64,000 nucleotides of DNA from Kalaharituber pfeilii (taxonomy: Eukaryota; Ascomycota; Pezizomycetes; Pezizales; Pezizaceae). Position numbers and translations under genes: made by a program. The stretch covers positions 372,001 to 436,000 of the forward strand of contig WHUZ01000049.1 in the NCBI GenBank assembly GCA_015179045.1, given 5' to 3'. Positions 1 through 12,393 of the stretch are shown here, one piece after another; the stretch's first letter is position 1; every line of letters starts with the position of its first letter. The notes below the pieces were generated by a model. It did not search any database. It was not told where the DNA came from and saw only the letters and a program-made list of their open reading frames with translations.

Positions 1-1790
1 AAACCGAGTGAAGTAAGAAGTTCTTACTTTGTAAAGCTCCAAAAGGACTATGCTCATATTGCTTTGTTCAGATTGTGACACTACCGTATCCGCTCTTATT
101 ACAAAAATCAGCGAGGGAAGCTCTGGGTGTATCACTTAAAGGCCATGTGGTGATAATTGATGAGGCGCATAACTTGATGGACGCCATATTGAACATCCAT
201 TCAATTACGGTCACACTCTCGCAAATTCAGAAATGCCACAAACAGACTGAAATATACCTAGGAAAATTTGGCAACAAACTGAACGGGAGTAACAAGGTAT
301 ATGTGATGCAACTTCTGAAGCTCCTAAAAGGGTTGATGGAGTTCCTCGAAGGAAAGAAAGGAGGGGGTACTGTGGCACAGGGTGACCTACTGGCTATCCA
401 GGGGGTTGACCAAGTTAATATCTACAAACTTCAGAAGTACATAACCGAGAGTAAACTGGCAAGGAAAGTTGAAGGATACCTGGACTTCGAGGAAAGGAAA
501 CGACAAAAGGTTAACAAAGGTCTGAATGAGAATGAATTAACTACTCCCACACTCATGCACATACAAGGATTACTTTCAGCTTTGACCAACCCTACGTCTG
601 AAGGGAGATTCTTTCATGGAATGACAGACCAGAAAGAGATATATTTGAAATACATGCTTCTGGACCCGGCGCACTACTTCAAAAGTATAGTTGAGGAGGC
701 TCGAGCGGTTGTACTCGCCGGAGGGACTATGGAGCCTGTGAGTTCGCCTGCATTTATTGTGGTAACCCGCTAATGGCAGTATAAACTAGATGGATGACTA
801 CCGAACACATCTTTTTCCATATGTTGCACCAGAACGTATAAGAACCTTATCCTGTGGCCATGTAATCCCGAAGGAAAATCTTATGGCATGGTCACTTTGC
901 ACAGGGCCTGGTGGGCGGGAATTGAAATTTACATATGATAAGAGGAATGACCTAGATATGGTAACCATTTAATCATGCATCCTATTTTGCCCAGTGATGC
1001 TAATTTGTCATACCTCCAAAGATTAATGAGCTTGGAAGGGCAATCATCAATCTATGTTTGGTTATTCCGCATGGTGTAGTGTGCTTCTTTCCTAGTTATG
1101 CATACTTAGACTTTGTGATCTCTCGTTGGCAGATAAACAATAACCCCCAAAGTGCCCCAAATATATCAATATGGGAGCGCCTCGCCCAGCGCAAAACAGT
1201 AAGCGCGCACAAAGGCCCTTTCAAACTTGGATTTCCAGTACTGACATAAATCATAGCTATTCACTGAACCTAAGAACAACAGTAGTGTAGAAGATACTCT
1301 GCGAGAATACAGCCAAGCGACAGATTCCGGTAAAGGCGGGCTTCTATTTTCTGTTGTGGGTGGGAAAATGTCGGAGGGTATAAATTTCAATGACAGCCTT
1401 GGGAGGGGAGTGCTTATGGTTGGCCTCCCATTTCCTAACAGCCAAAGCGCAGAGTGGCGGGCCAAACTTGAACACGTTGAAAAAGTCGCCTCCGAAAATT
1501 ATGCGAAGGCCGAAACTAAAATGTCACAAGCGGAATTTGCAAAGGCAACAGGGCGGGAGTTTTATGAAAATGCATGCATGAGGGCTGTCAACCAGAGCAT
1601 TGGGCGAGCAATCCGGCATCAGCACGATTATGCAGTTATTGTGCTGCTGGACCAGCGATACTCCTTGCCGCGCATCACAACGAAGCTCCCTAAATGGATA
1701 CGCGATAGTGTGGTCAATGGTGAAAAGCAGCCATTCACAAAGCTCATGAGCAGCACTTCGGCGTTCTTCAGGGCGAAGACTGCGAAGTGA
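1..1790 (+). CDS. CHL1: CHL1/DDX11-type DEAH-box DNA helicase (3' part)
   Basis: This is the C-terminal part of an XPD/FANCJ-family 5'-3' DNA helicase used in sister chromatid cohesion and replication. The 5' end lies outside the window. Exons read as about 72-737, 790-960, 1022-1198 and 1257-1790, all joined in phase 0. The first carries TLPYPLLLQKSAREAL followed by the DEAH box in VVIIDEAHNL. The third carries GVVCFFPSYAYLD. The last carries GGKMSEGINFNDSLGRG and the final helicase motif NQSIGRAIRHQHDYA, where the QxxGRxxR arginines lie. The stop is TGA at 1788-1790. The CHL1 assignment over other family members rests on the REALG...DEAHNL spacing and the C-terminal SSTSAFFR. Bases 1-71 look like an intron ending at ttcag. 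Introns are 52-61 nt. Confidence 0.9.
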
Positions 1791-2752
1791 GCATTACCCT
1801 CAGTTTGAGACCAAACACCCCGATTTCCCGAAATATACGCGCGCAATGCATCGATGTAACATGTCTGCGACCTGAGAATGAATACAAGTGCTACTAGTGA
1901 TATTTGTAATTACCCGCGAGCAATGAGGGCGATGCAATATGGTGATTTGTTTCATGCGTGTATGTCCTGGTTGAGTAACGGGGCGTCACGAGGTCCGCGG
2001 TCGCAGAGGTGAAGCGTCGCACATAGATTGAAGCGGTTGGTGGGCCGGCGTTCTCCCGCATTCCTGAAACCGTTCGGAGGCGGGGGCGCGCCCTCTTCAC
2101 TTTCATATCGCCATGTTCCCGGCACTCGGGCTTCCCTGGTAGCAACCTACTGTATGAACGGTCCTGCCAGTAGCGCTGGTGTCACGATGGGCAGGCCATC
2201 GCGCAGGGCGTCCGATGTCTGCAGCCGACAGCCGATGTCCCTGTGCTGCAGGTACCAATGAATCAACGACGAATCGACAGGGATGTTTAGCAACCCGAAA
2301 CAGTAGCGATACAGAAAATACGATTGTCTGAGTTTCAACGGCGGGCCCAAACTATCACTATGGCTTTGCGCCCCCCAGGCAGTGATGGGGGAGCTTGTTT
2401 GAAGGATGATATGTTATGATGCTGACAAAATACTATACCCTCATCATGGCGGGCTACTTTAAACCAAGAGGCAGCCCTCTCCGTGTCTCCGTTCCCTACT
2501 TTCTCTTCATTGCGTTATCTTCTTGCTTTCAGTTGCTCCAAGCGAGGGGTTCACTCTTTTTCGTTTTTTCCTCCTCTTTGTTCTTTTTCGCTGCCGACAA
2601 CACGTAGAACGTGTTCTCATCCTACAAGCTGTGCTGAATCATTTACATTCTGACATTATCTTCTTTGTCTATCTTTTTTGATTCCACAATACCGTCTTCG
2701 CCGCCGGGCTCGGTATCCTCAGACTTAGCTCCTTGTTCTATTGTTCCGCACG
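1791..2752. other. Intergenic, no gene seen
   Basis: Open frames here are short and unlike known proteins. The last 200 bases (about 2560-2750) are rich in T and C, as expected for the promoter and leader of the secreted-protein gene that follows. Confidence 0.6.
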
Positions 2753-3846
2753 ATGCTCATCAAGAACTTTTCCGTTTTACTTCTGGCTGCCGTAGGGCTT
2801 GCCTCCATTGCTGTTGCTGATGCTGAAGCCAATGCACCTTCGGAAAGAACGAGCCTGAAGCTCAGAGAGGCGCTGGAGAGAAGGCAGTCTGGCCGGAACA
2901 GGTTTGGAAACAATGACGGAGGCAATAACGGAGGAAACAATGGGAGGAATAATGGAGGGAACAATGGCGGAAACGCTGCCCTACAGCTCAATCCTGCAAA
3001 CGTGCAGACTGGTTCCCAGTCTAACGGACAGGAAAACGGTGCCAATGATGGCCAATCGCCCTCCGCTACAGACAACGCCAATTTCATCAATTTCTGCACT
3101 GGAAAAACACTCACGAACGGTCTACAAAACCGTGGGGGGTCTTGCAATGGTATTGGTATGTTGAATATCTTCAGAGGCAGCTGCTTTGTGCATTTATCGT
3201 GCTAACAAGGGACACAGTTATGGGTGATCTCCCCGCAGCTAGAAACATGGTTTCTAGTATAATCGTCTCGCCCGCTCCCGGGCAAGACATTCCCGCCAAT
3301 ACGGAGTTCAACATTGTCGTCCAAATACGGAATCTCGAGGCTGGTTCGTTCACGAACCCAGATAACACATACTACGCTGCTCCCCAAGCCCTCCGTAACG
3401 GGAGGGTTATCGGACACACTCACGTGACCGTGCAAGACCTGGGCGGTACCTTGACGCCCAACCAACCGTAAGCGCACTCCCACCGATATAGCTCTATCCC
3501 AGAATTTGCGAAGTCACTAACGCAGGCACTATACAGACCCAATGCCGAAACTTTTGCCTTCTTCAAAGGCATTAATGACAACGGCAACGGCCAAGGCCGG
3601 CTCCAAGCCACTGTCACCAACGGTCTCCCACCAGGGTTCTACCGTGTCTGCACCATGAGCAGCGCAAGCAACCATCAACCTGTAATCATGCCCGTCGCTC
3701 AGCGTGGTGCGCAGGACGATTGTCAGAAGTTTACGGTCGGACAAGGCCAGAATAATAACAACAATGGAGGAAACAACGGAAACAATAACAACAATAACGG
3801 CCGACCAAGGGGACGAGGCCGTGGACGCCCCCGTGGAAGGGGCTAA
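2753..3846 (+). CDS. Secreted Asn/Gly-rich protein of a conserved fungal extracellular family
   Basis: Exons 2753-3155, 3218-3467 and 3537-3846 give 320 residues. The start is the first ATG, beginning MLIKNFSVLLLAAVGLASIA, a clear signal peptide. A low-complexity stretch of NGG/NNGGN repeats follows (about residues 48-75). The conserved domain has NFCTGKTLTNGLQ...GGSCNGIVMGDLPA, then IGHTHVTVQDL, ETFAFFKGIND and SSASNHQPVIMPVAQRG. The same combination occurs in a widespread fungal secreted family sometimes mislabelled 'ribosomal protein s17'; it is not ribosomal. Molecular function is unknown, and a wall or surface role is inference. The C-terminus is a second Asn-rich tract ending in an RG-rich basic tail (GRPRGRGRGRPRGRG), unusual for an exported protein. 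Both introns show CTAAC branch sites. Confidence 0.75.
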
Positions 3847-5248
3847 GTTAGACTGAATTGAGATTATTCTTGTTCTATTTGTAAAAGGAAGTAGTGTAGA
3901 ACAAATTACACATCATATGTCATATATATATAATCAAGCTTGTCTTCATACTTTCCCTCACTTGTTGTTATCATTATTTTCTTCCCCTTACTCATTGTGC
4001 AGGACGGCAATGGTGGAATCACCCCCTTTTTTTTTACTTTTATTTTTCGTTTTTTTTACTTTTTTCCTTCTTGCTGAACTTAGATGTGCTATTTTACTTT
4101 ATCTAATCATATGTGTATGATTTTGCATTTCCCCTTAAAGCGTAGCGAGTTCTCGCTCGCGTGAGGAGGGGGGATTATGTCTATATTAGAGGATAGTTGG
4201 AGTAAGATGTTCAATGCCAGAGCTGGTTCATGAAAATCAATTATCAGATACCTTCATTCCACGCAAATGACTACTGCTTTTTCCTGAGCTCGACCAGTCT
4301 GAATTGTCATTTCCAGGTTGCTGCTTTTACATGGAGATGGGTAGCCTCATACGGGGTAAGTGAATAGGCGTATGGATGATGGGGGGATATAGTGAGCCTG
4401 ATATAGATTTTTGCAATTCGACAGACCGGAGATTGGACACACATACATCGTTTTGCTACCTACTTTACAAACCGTCATGGTTCAAATAAAGTAATACCAG
4501 AACCTCTGTATAAACTAGTTAACTGGCATCGCGTACTCATTCATGTTTAAAGCGTTTAACGTTACAATCCCACTTCATGATCGACAACCCTTGACTGGGG
4601 ATCGGGGGTGTTGTTGAAACTCAAAGAACCCAGTCAATTTTTGACTCCTTGCTGTTTAAGGGAGGTTTTGGGAAGGGAAAGGGAAGGGATGGTTGTGGAC
4701 CTGTGGTTCGTAATTGACGAAGGTGGAGATGGTGGGGCGGCATTTGAGACAAATGCCGTTAGGGGCGTGGGGGGGCGAGTCGGAGATTTAAGATTATTCC
4801 ATGCAGGGTTGCAGAGTATGGGTGTTGAAGTAGTCTCGTAACCAGACTAGATGTTGAGTTTCATATCGCGTGAACTAGGACCAGTGTGCAATGCAACAGA
4901 ACTGGAATCAAAAATGAATATTTTAAGAAATCAAAAAAGAAATGAGATATGATACCTCATGAATTCCACTAAATTTAGTGAATAATAAACATTCGAAACT
5001 TCACTATATACTGTGCGCCTAGAAGGTAAAGGTAAAAATGGCAAGAGAAAGCTATAGTATGGCTTGCAGATGCCAAAATGCCCCGAACTCTTGCCTTTTT
5101 CTTTTTCTTTTTTTTTTTTTCCCTCTCTTTCTTTCGCCAATGTGATTTGGTGAAAAAAGGACTGAGGTTTGCCAACTTGCACCTCGCATGCGACGAAGGG
5201 CTGAACTATAGCACCACGAGATTCGATCCCATTGAGCGGTGGGGTGGG
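3847..5248. other. Convergent 3' region, no gene supported
   Basis: Between the ends of the secreted-protein gene and the complex I gene. It is AT-rich with T-tracts near 4030 and 5110. One short frame (4608-4841, +) is Gly/Val-rich with no recognisable motif, and I do not call it. Confidence 0.6.
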
Positions 5249-6196
<948 letters not shown>

Positions 6197-6726
6197 TGTG
6201 AAGGTTATGCGAATTGCCTGGCTCTAGTTGGGAAGATATCAGTTGTGGCCTGCGTTGATACTACGTTCGAGCAGAAGTGATGGAGTGCTTGGATTAGGCT
6301 AACGCTGATTGGCGGAGGGGGAGCGACCCTGGTAGTCGAGCTGCAGAGGAAAGACCAGACCTCGTGAGCACGGAGAGAGAGAGCGTTTTTTGGACGAGAT
6401 GAAGGAGTGGAAGAGACCTATGCACATTGGCCAGAGCGCTACGTATATACTATGGCGGGAGGCAAAACCGCGGGCGCATTCCAGGCTTAGGCTGGGAACG
6501 ACTGCCACGAGCCTGGGTCTTAGGTAATGGCCTGCTTAGTCACTCCATTCCAGATGCCCTTGGCATATGATCCTCCATGTCTTTCGGCTCCAATTTTTTT
6601 GTGCGGTAGAGCGAGCCGGGCCTTATATCATCACGTCCGCACTGACATACTACCCCCGCCATTCTCCTCCCACCCGTCTTGCACCCCCTCATCCAACCCT
6701 TCACTTAGACAGCAAAAAAGACAGCA
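6197..6726. promoter_or_regulatory. Shared upstream region of two complex I genes
   Basis: The 530 bp between the start codons of the 23-kDa subunit (-) and ACP (+) must hold both promoters. A TATATA-like stretch lies near 6440-6450, and a CT-rich leader near 6640-6710 precedes the ACP start. A bidirectional promoter is inferred from the arrangement, not shown. Confidence 0.5.
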
Positions 6727-7462
6727 ATGTTCAGGTCCGCCGTCCTCCGTGCTGCGCGCACTTTCACCGTTCCAAGGGTCGCTGCTGTTGCACCCCGAGT
6801 TGCTGTTCCACGAGCAGTTGGCTTCCCGACTAAGCCAGCTTTCTCGATCGGCTCCATCAGATACTACTCCGCCCCGGCGTCATTGACAAAAGAGCAGGTG
6901 GAGGGGAGGATATTAGACCTGCTGAAGGGTTTTGACAAGGCGAGTACGCTCAATTGAATATAAGGCAGAAAATATACTAATGATTATACCTATTAGGTCA
7001 CCGATGACACAAAGGTCAGTGCTTTCTGCAATTGATTTTCGAACTTAGGACGCAAAGATTCACGAATTGCGGCAGCTCACACCCACTGCCCACTTTGTCA
7101 ATGACTTGGGCTTGGACAGTCTTGATACAGTCGAGGTAGTGATGGCAATTGAGGAGGTGAGTTCGTTTGTGTCCATGTGCGGGTACAATCGCTGTTTGAA
7201 GACGCTGACGTCAGGCTTTTTCCTCCCATAGGAGTTCAGCATTGAGATCCCGGACAAGGAGGCCGATGCCATCCACAGCGGTACGCATTCATTGGTCGCC
7301 CCAAGGTGCTGCAATCGGCTGTATACTGACTTCTGTTTGGACACACAGTCGACCAAGCTGTCAAGTACATTTTGTCCCAGCCCGATGGTAAGCACTGGCA
7401 TCGCCTCTGTATGTGTTTCTGGAGTGTTGCTGACAGATGCGGACTGGATGACAGCCCACTAG
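6727..7462 (+). CDS. ACP1: Mitochondrial acyl carrier protein / complex I NDUFAB1
   Basis: This acyl carrier of mitochondrial type II fatty acid synthesis is needed for lipoate synthesis. In filamentous fungi it is also a complex I subunit. Exons 6727-6939, 6997-7014, 7049-7156, 7232-7280, 7349-7387 and 7437-7462 give 150 residues. An Arg/Ala/Val-rich presequence (MFRSAVLRAARTFTVPRVAA) precedes YYSAPASLTKEQVEGRILDL. The phosphopantetheine site is intact in NDLGLDSLDTVEVVMAIEE, followed by EFSIEIPDKEADAIHS. Two oddities: exon 2 is only 18 nt, and the intron before it must start with GC (AAG/GCGAGT), because the nearby GT gives a stop while this junction gives FDKVTDDTKDAK. Confidence 0.95.
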
Positions 7463-8330
7463 ACTCTCTGTATCATGCGGGCCGGGGGTGAGGCAATTTG
7501 GGGGGGAGGGTCCATAGATAATGTGCTCACCAGCTATCGCGCACTCTGGCTGCCTGTATTCGATGTATTGGATCCACCCTATGTAAATGCTTTCTCTTTT
7601 TTTTTTTTTTTTTTTCCTCTCTTCTTTTCCGCTGCTCTTAGATCTTGCTGCGGGACTAAGCCATCGGTCACGTGAGCTCTGGGAATAAAGCCACCCTCGG
7701 CACAGCACAGCCTAACTTGTACGGGGCGCACCGTAGCAGAGTAAGATGCGGCTATCATAGCACAGTAGCAAGGGCGCACGCCTGTCCGGGGCACTCGACT
7801 GGCTGCTGGCCGCTGGCTGCGGCCTGTGGCTGTGGGCACGCAGCGCAGGGGAGCGGAAAGGAACCGACCTGGCTGGCCTGCACCGAGCTCGGCGCACTGC
7901 AAGCTGCGCGCCCCAAGAGAAGTGTGCTTGGTGCGTGTGCGCCGCTGCCCTGAATCCGTCGTGCCCTTCCCTCTCCCGCCGTGCTGCTCGCTTTCGCTCT
8001 CGCCCCCCTCCAGCAATCACCTGCCTATCCCCTCCCCCTGCCCCCTGCCCCCCTCTGAACGAACAATCACCAATCCTAAAATAGCCATCTTGCGTAGTTG
8101 GGCCTCTAAACAAATAGCAGAGGCCGCGGAGCACAGATTCATTCATTCATTCAAGACTCTGCTGGGCCCTGAGCTTGGCCCTGCAGCCTTCGGACACGCT
8201 CCAGCTCAACCACTCGGCACATCCCAGCAGCCCGCACCCCCTAATTCCACGCAAGACACTTACGATCATACTCAGATAAAATCCAGTTCAGACCGCACCA
8301 CCGTATAACTATTCGCTACTACCCTTGCGC
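7463..8330. other. Intergenic region upstream of VPS74, GC-rich
   Basis: A T-tract at about 7589-7616 is followed by a GC-rich island (about 7680-8050) and a CT/C-rich stretch leading to the VPS74 start. Long frames on both strands here are low-complexity and do not resemble proteins. Confidence 0.6.
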
Positions 8331-9693
8331 ATGGCTACATCAGGCCTTACTCGTCGCCGAGGCGCGGCAGTGGCGGACGAGAATGGAGAGAGATCTGGAT
8401 CACCTGCGACACAAGGACACAGCTCCTTTGAAGGCCGAGGAGGAGGAGGAGGAGGGTAATTTAAGACACAAATCAGCGTGAACTATGAGATCAGGAAGCT
8501 GACCCGCGTTCGCTTGTCTACGTTCTAGAGAAGTCTCATATACTAGCGAGGATGGACACAAGATAGCATACGACCCCCGGGACCTCAGTGAAAGCCAAGA
8601 GAGGAGCAAACAACCGAAGCTGACCCTGATGGAGGAAGTCTTGCTGCTGGGGCTGAAGGACAAGCAGGTACGCAATTGCCATATACCAGAACCAGTGGAT
8701 GGGCCTTGACACTCCGGATGACATGATGTTGACTGACACGAGTGCACGTTGCGATGGTCGATTATGACAGGGCTATCTATCACCATGGAACGATAACATT
8801 TCGTACGCTCTTCGGGGGTGCATTGTTTTGGAATTGGCCTTCCGAGGGCGTATAAGCATGCAGAAGGACTCCTCGAGAAGGCGTCACGCACTTTGTGATC
8901 GTTTAATTGAGGTTGTTGACGATACCTTGACTGGAGAGGTATTGCTAGATGAAGCGCTCAAGATGATGAAGACAAGTGAGAAGATGAGTGTCTCTGCCTG
9001 GATTGACTTGATGAGCGGTACGGTTATCCCCCCTCTTGCTTCACTCACAAGCTCACTGGCTCCCATAGGCGAGACATGGAATATCATGAAAATTGGCTAC
9101 CAACTGAAACAAGTCCGAGAGCGTCTCGCCAAAGGCCTAGTCGACAAGGGCATTCTCCGCACCGAAAAGCGCAACTTTCTACTCTTCGACATGGCCACCC
9201 ATCCCGTTGCGGACGGCGGAGCTAAGGACGAGATTAGGCGGCGGGTGCGGCATGTCCTCACCTCCAGAACAGTTGTACTACCACCCAACCCGTTCCTGCC
9301 GGAGGAGATGGAGTTTAGGTACCTCCGGACTATTGCGATGGTATGTGCTGCGTATGCGGCAAATGTGCTTGAGAATGCGCTATCTACGTTAGGACACGAG
9401 GCGCGAGAGAGAGCGTTTGCGCATGTGGATGAGTTACTGGCGGAGTATTCGCAGTGGCCTTTTGGAAGAAGACAGCCGGGGGCGTCAGGCGGTGTGGGAC
9501 AGAATTTGTCACAGGTTTGCGCAGAGGAGGTGAATAAAAATAAAGACAAGGAGTTGCAATTGGAGGTGAGCAATTTATCCATCCCCCTTTATCAAATCTA
9601 CGCTGGGGATAAAAACCACTAATCATGTGGCTTATGGTGCAGGTTGTCGCCGCATGTCTAAGCGTGTTTACAAGGCTCGATTCGCTCCTATAG
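8331..9693 (+). CDS. VPS74: Vps74/GOLPH3 Golgi PI4P-binding protein
   Basis: This peripheral Golgi protein binds PI4P and retains glycosyltransferases via coatomer. Exons 8331-8455, 8529-8667, 8771-9017, 9069-9565 and 9643-9693 give 352 residues, close to yeast Vps74 (345). The N-terminus MATSGLTRRRGAAV has the arginine cluster known in Vps74 to contact coatomer and cargo. A GGA repeat encodes a short poly-Gly. The GOLPH3 fold starts at KLTLMEEVLLLGLKDKQGYL, with LRGCIVLELAFRGRI, WIDLMSGETWN, VRERLAKGLVDKGIL and LLFDMATHPVAD. The end is VVAACLSVFTRLDSLL. The 51-nt third intron and the GTAATT donor after the Gly run were fixed by frame. Confidence 0.96.
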
Positions 9694-10945
9694 GGATGGG
9701 GTCTTCGTGTCACGGAAGTTGCAAAGTTCCTAATTGATTTAATAAGAGGTTTGGTTACGTTCGAGTTTTGATGTGCGTGGTTGTTATATTGTTGTAGTTG
9801 TTATGGAAGATTGAAGACTGAAGATTGATGAATGAAATGCTGTATTAAAATGTGTGCTTTTGCCCATCTATCTACTTGTCTATTTGCATGTAGCCCTTGT
9901 ACCTAGGCGAGGTCTCTGGTGGACCAAACTGGTGGGAAAGGGAAAAAGTACAGTCGAAGGTTGTCGCAACAAGAACTACGGGTTATGGGAATTAGGATTG
10001 GGATTGGGGTAGGAAAAGGGTTCCACGTTCGGTTCGATTTGGGAGAGAGGGGCTCTTGCGTGCTTTGCATGCGCGTTTATGTGTTTATGTGGGTCTAAAC
10101 CTTTCACTAAGTCTTGATGTAAATTTTCCCACCTCGATATTTTTCGATTTTTCCTTCTGTTTCATTTTTATTTATATACGTTACTACATATTATTCCCCC
10201 AGAGTCCCCCTCTCCCGTTTTTTTTTTTTTTTTTTCTTCTCATTTGCAACTTTTAAAAAAAAAAAGAAAAGAAAAGAAAAAAAAAGAAAAAAAATTGCAA
10301 ATAAACGATGAGCAACTGAACAAAAAAAAGAAAAAGAAATGAATGGGAGTACTAGTATGGTGGGGCAGTTCTAGACGAAAAGATATGTATGTGTGAGTGT
10401 GATGGGGACGAGACATGAGGGTAGTAGGAGAGTCATGTTCATTGGCTGGGTTACGACGTTTTCTAGATGCTCTCTCTACGCTAAGTGTTGGATGAAGAAA
10501 GAGAATTGAACGAGGCAATCTTAAAGGTAGGTATGGTTTGTCTCAGGAAGAGGAGGTGGTGGTGGTGATGATGGTGGAGGAGGAGGAGGAGGAGGGGGAA
10601 TATATTCAAAAAAGAGAGAGAGAGAGAGAGAGAAAAATAAAAATAAAAATACAGCATGTTAACAAGATTTTTGTGTGAAGTCTATAATACTTGTTCATAA
10701 CTTTGAACAATCTAGCATATACAAAGGGGGGGGAAGAGAAAAGTAAGGAAAAAAAAAAAATAAAATAAAAGAAGGTATATATCTACATCGAAAAGAGAAA
10801 GAAGAGAAAAAAAAATAAAAGACCAACGATCCTGGAAGAAGAACAAGATGAACATTTTCTTGTTGCTGCATGATCGCCAACTATACAAAGGTCACCCCAC
10901 AAATCCATTCCTCGCCTCCTGCTAACTGCTCGTGCATTTGCTGTT
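9694..10945. other. Convergent 3' region with simple repeats
   Basis: Between the ends of VPS74 and the Mtf2-like gene. It holds T and A tracts (about 10219-10300), a GGT/GGA-rich stretch (10550-10600), a GA dinucleotide run (about 10614-10633) and further A-rich tracts to 10830. No gene is seen. Confidence 0.65.
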
Positions 10946-12328
10946 TTACAATGTCAACTCCAACATTCCCGACTTTCTCATTTGCACCTTCTCCATCTCC
11001 CTCGCTCTAATCACCTGCGCCATTCCCGCCGCAATCCCATCGACCCTCACCAGCGCCTGCTTATCATAATCGTTTAATGCGACCCCCGGGCCCTCGTTGC
11101 TCATCCTCAAGCAATCCTTCGAGAGCGTCCTCAGAATCTCCACAGTGTGCAAATCCCCTTCGATTCCGTTCACATGCATTTCTTCCAAAATGTCTTCAAT
11201 CTTGTGGATGTCTCTATATGCCTCCCATTTCACTTCAAGCACGTGGTTGTACACCGCGACCGAGCAGCCGACGACATACGATTCCGGGCCGAGATACTTG
11301 ACTCGCTCAAAGATGGCGAGGGTGCCAGAAAGATCTTTGAAGATTTTTGAGAGGATGCGCATGCCTTCTGCGAGGAGATCCGCGTATGATGTCGAAGGGA
11401 AGATGTATTTCTTGCCTTTAATGTTGAGGGCGTCCGAAGTCGGTGACTCCGGGCTGACCATGGAAAAGACGTGCTGATCCATGTACTGGATGAGATCCAG
11501 GTCGGTTTTGCATTTCTCCATTTCCTGGATCTTGATGATGAGCTGTTTTTGTCGTGCTAGTTCCTCTTTCTCTTCGAGTTCGGTTAGGGGGACTCTGGAG
11601 AGGCCGGCGGCATGGGCAGCGGCGAGACGGAGCGAGGGGGGGTACTCGGCGGTTGCGGAGGCGCGCGCCATGGCGGCGGAGATGGAAGATGCCTTACGGG
11701 GGTCGGAGTGTCCGAAGGAGAGCTTCCCATAGCTGAATTGGGGGCCGACGGCAGATTCAAAGAGTGCGGTAAGGGTGGAGGTGGGGCTCTTTGGGATACG
11801 CTCTTTGCCGCCGCCGCTGCCGGGGGTAGGGGTTTCGGACAGGATGGACTCGAATATGGTTGCGAAGATTGCGCGCTCGCGTTCGGTGATGGTGGAGTAG
11901 GTGGGATCGATGGAGCTGCCTGTGGCGGACTTCTCGCGGATGCGTTCTTGGTAGTGTGAGAGGACACCTGGCGGCTCGCGGATGGAGCGGGGAAGTTTTT
12001 TGTCGCGGGTGGGGGAGATGGGGGAGGTGGATAAGGTGGACTCGGAGAAGTTATCGGCGCTGGAGATGCCGAGGAGGAAGGACCAGGGGTCGTCTTGGGA
12101 TGCGTGGAGGTGCTTGGGTGCTACGGGCACGGGCACGCGCGTGGGGATGCTGGGCTTGGAGTGCAAGACGTAGGTGCGGCGGGCGCTGACGATAGGGGGG
12201 GGGTAGAGGAAGGGAAGAAGGGGCGGTAGGAAGACGGGGGGATGGAGAGAGGTCGGAGCGGTGCTTGGGGTGGTGACGGCCCTTGCGGCGGAGGTGAGGC
12301 ATGACGGGCGGAAGCGAGAGGGCCCCAT
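10946..12328 (-). CDS. Mtf2/Nam1-like mitochondrial protein
   Basis: A single-exon frame of 460 residues from the ATG at 12328. A longer frame to 12427 adds only a poly-Pro stretch encoded by a 32-G run (12361-12392), which I treat as leader. The N-terminus (MGPSRFRPSCLTSAARAV) looks like a matrix-targeting signal. The middle is Ser/Pro-rich, then STITERERAIFATIFESIL. The C-terminal half has YADLLAEGMRILSKIF, YLGPESYVVGCSVAVYNHVL and EEMHVNGIEGDLHTVEIL. That pattern resembles the fungal Mtf2 C-terminal domain; yeast Mtf2/Nam1 supports mitochondrial transcript processing and translation. Family recognition is from memory of the pattern, so moderate. It could also be an unrelated helical-repeat mitochondrial protein. 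Confidence 0.65.
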   Translation of the reverse strand: MGPSRFRPSCLTSAARAVTTPSTAPTSLHPPVFLPPLLPFLYPPPIVSARRTYVLHSKPSIPTRVPVPVAPKHLHASQDDPWSFLLGISSADNFSESTLSTSPISPTRDKKLPRSIREPPGVLSHYQERIREKSATGSSIDPTYSTITERERAIFATIFESILSETPTPGSGGGKERIPKSPTSTLTALFESAVGPQFSYGKLSFGHSDPRKASSISAAMARASATAEYPPSLRLAAAHAAGLSRVPLTELEEKEELARQKQLIIKIQEMEKCKTDLDLIQYMDQHVFSMVSPESPTSDALNIKGKKYIFPSTSYADLLAEGMRILSKIFKDLSGTLAIFERVKYLGPESYVVGCSVAVYNHVLEVKWEAYRDIHKIEDILEEMHVNGIEGDLHTVEILRTLSKDCLRMSNEGPGVALNDYDKQALVRVDGIAAGMAQVIRAREMEKVQMRKSGMLELTL

Positions 12329-12360
12329 GGGTAGGAATCTTGTGGGGGGTGGTTGGAGGT

Positions 12361-12393
<33 letters not shown>

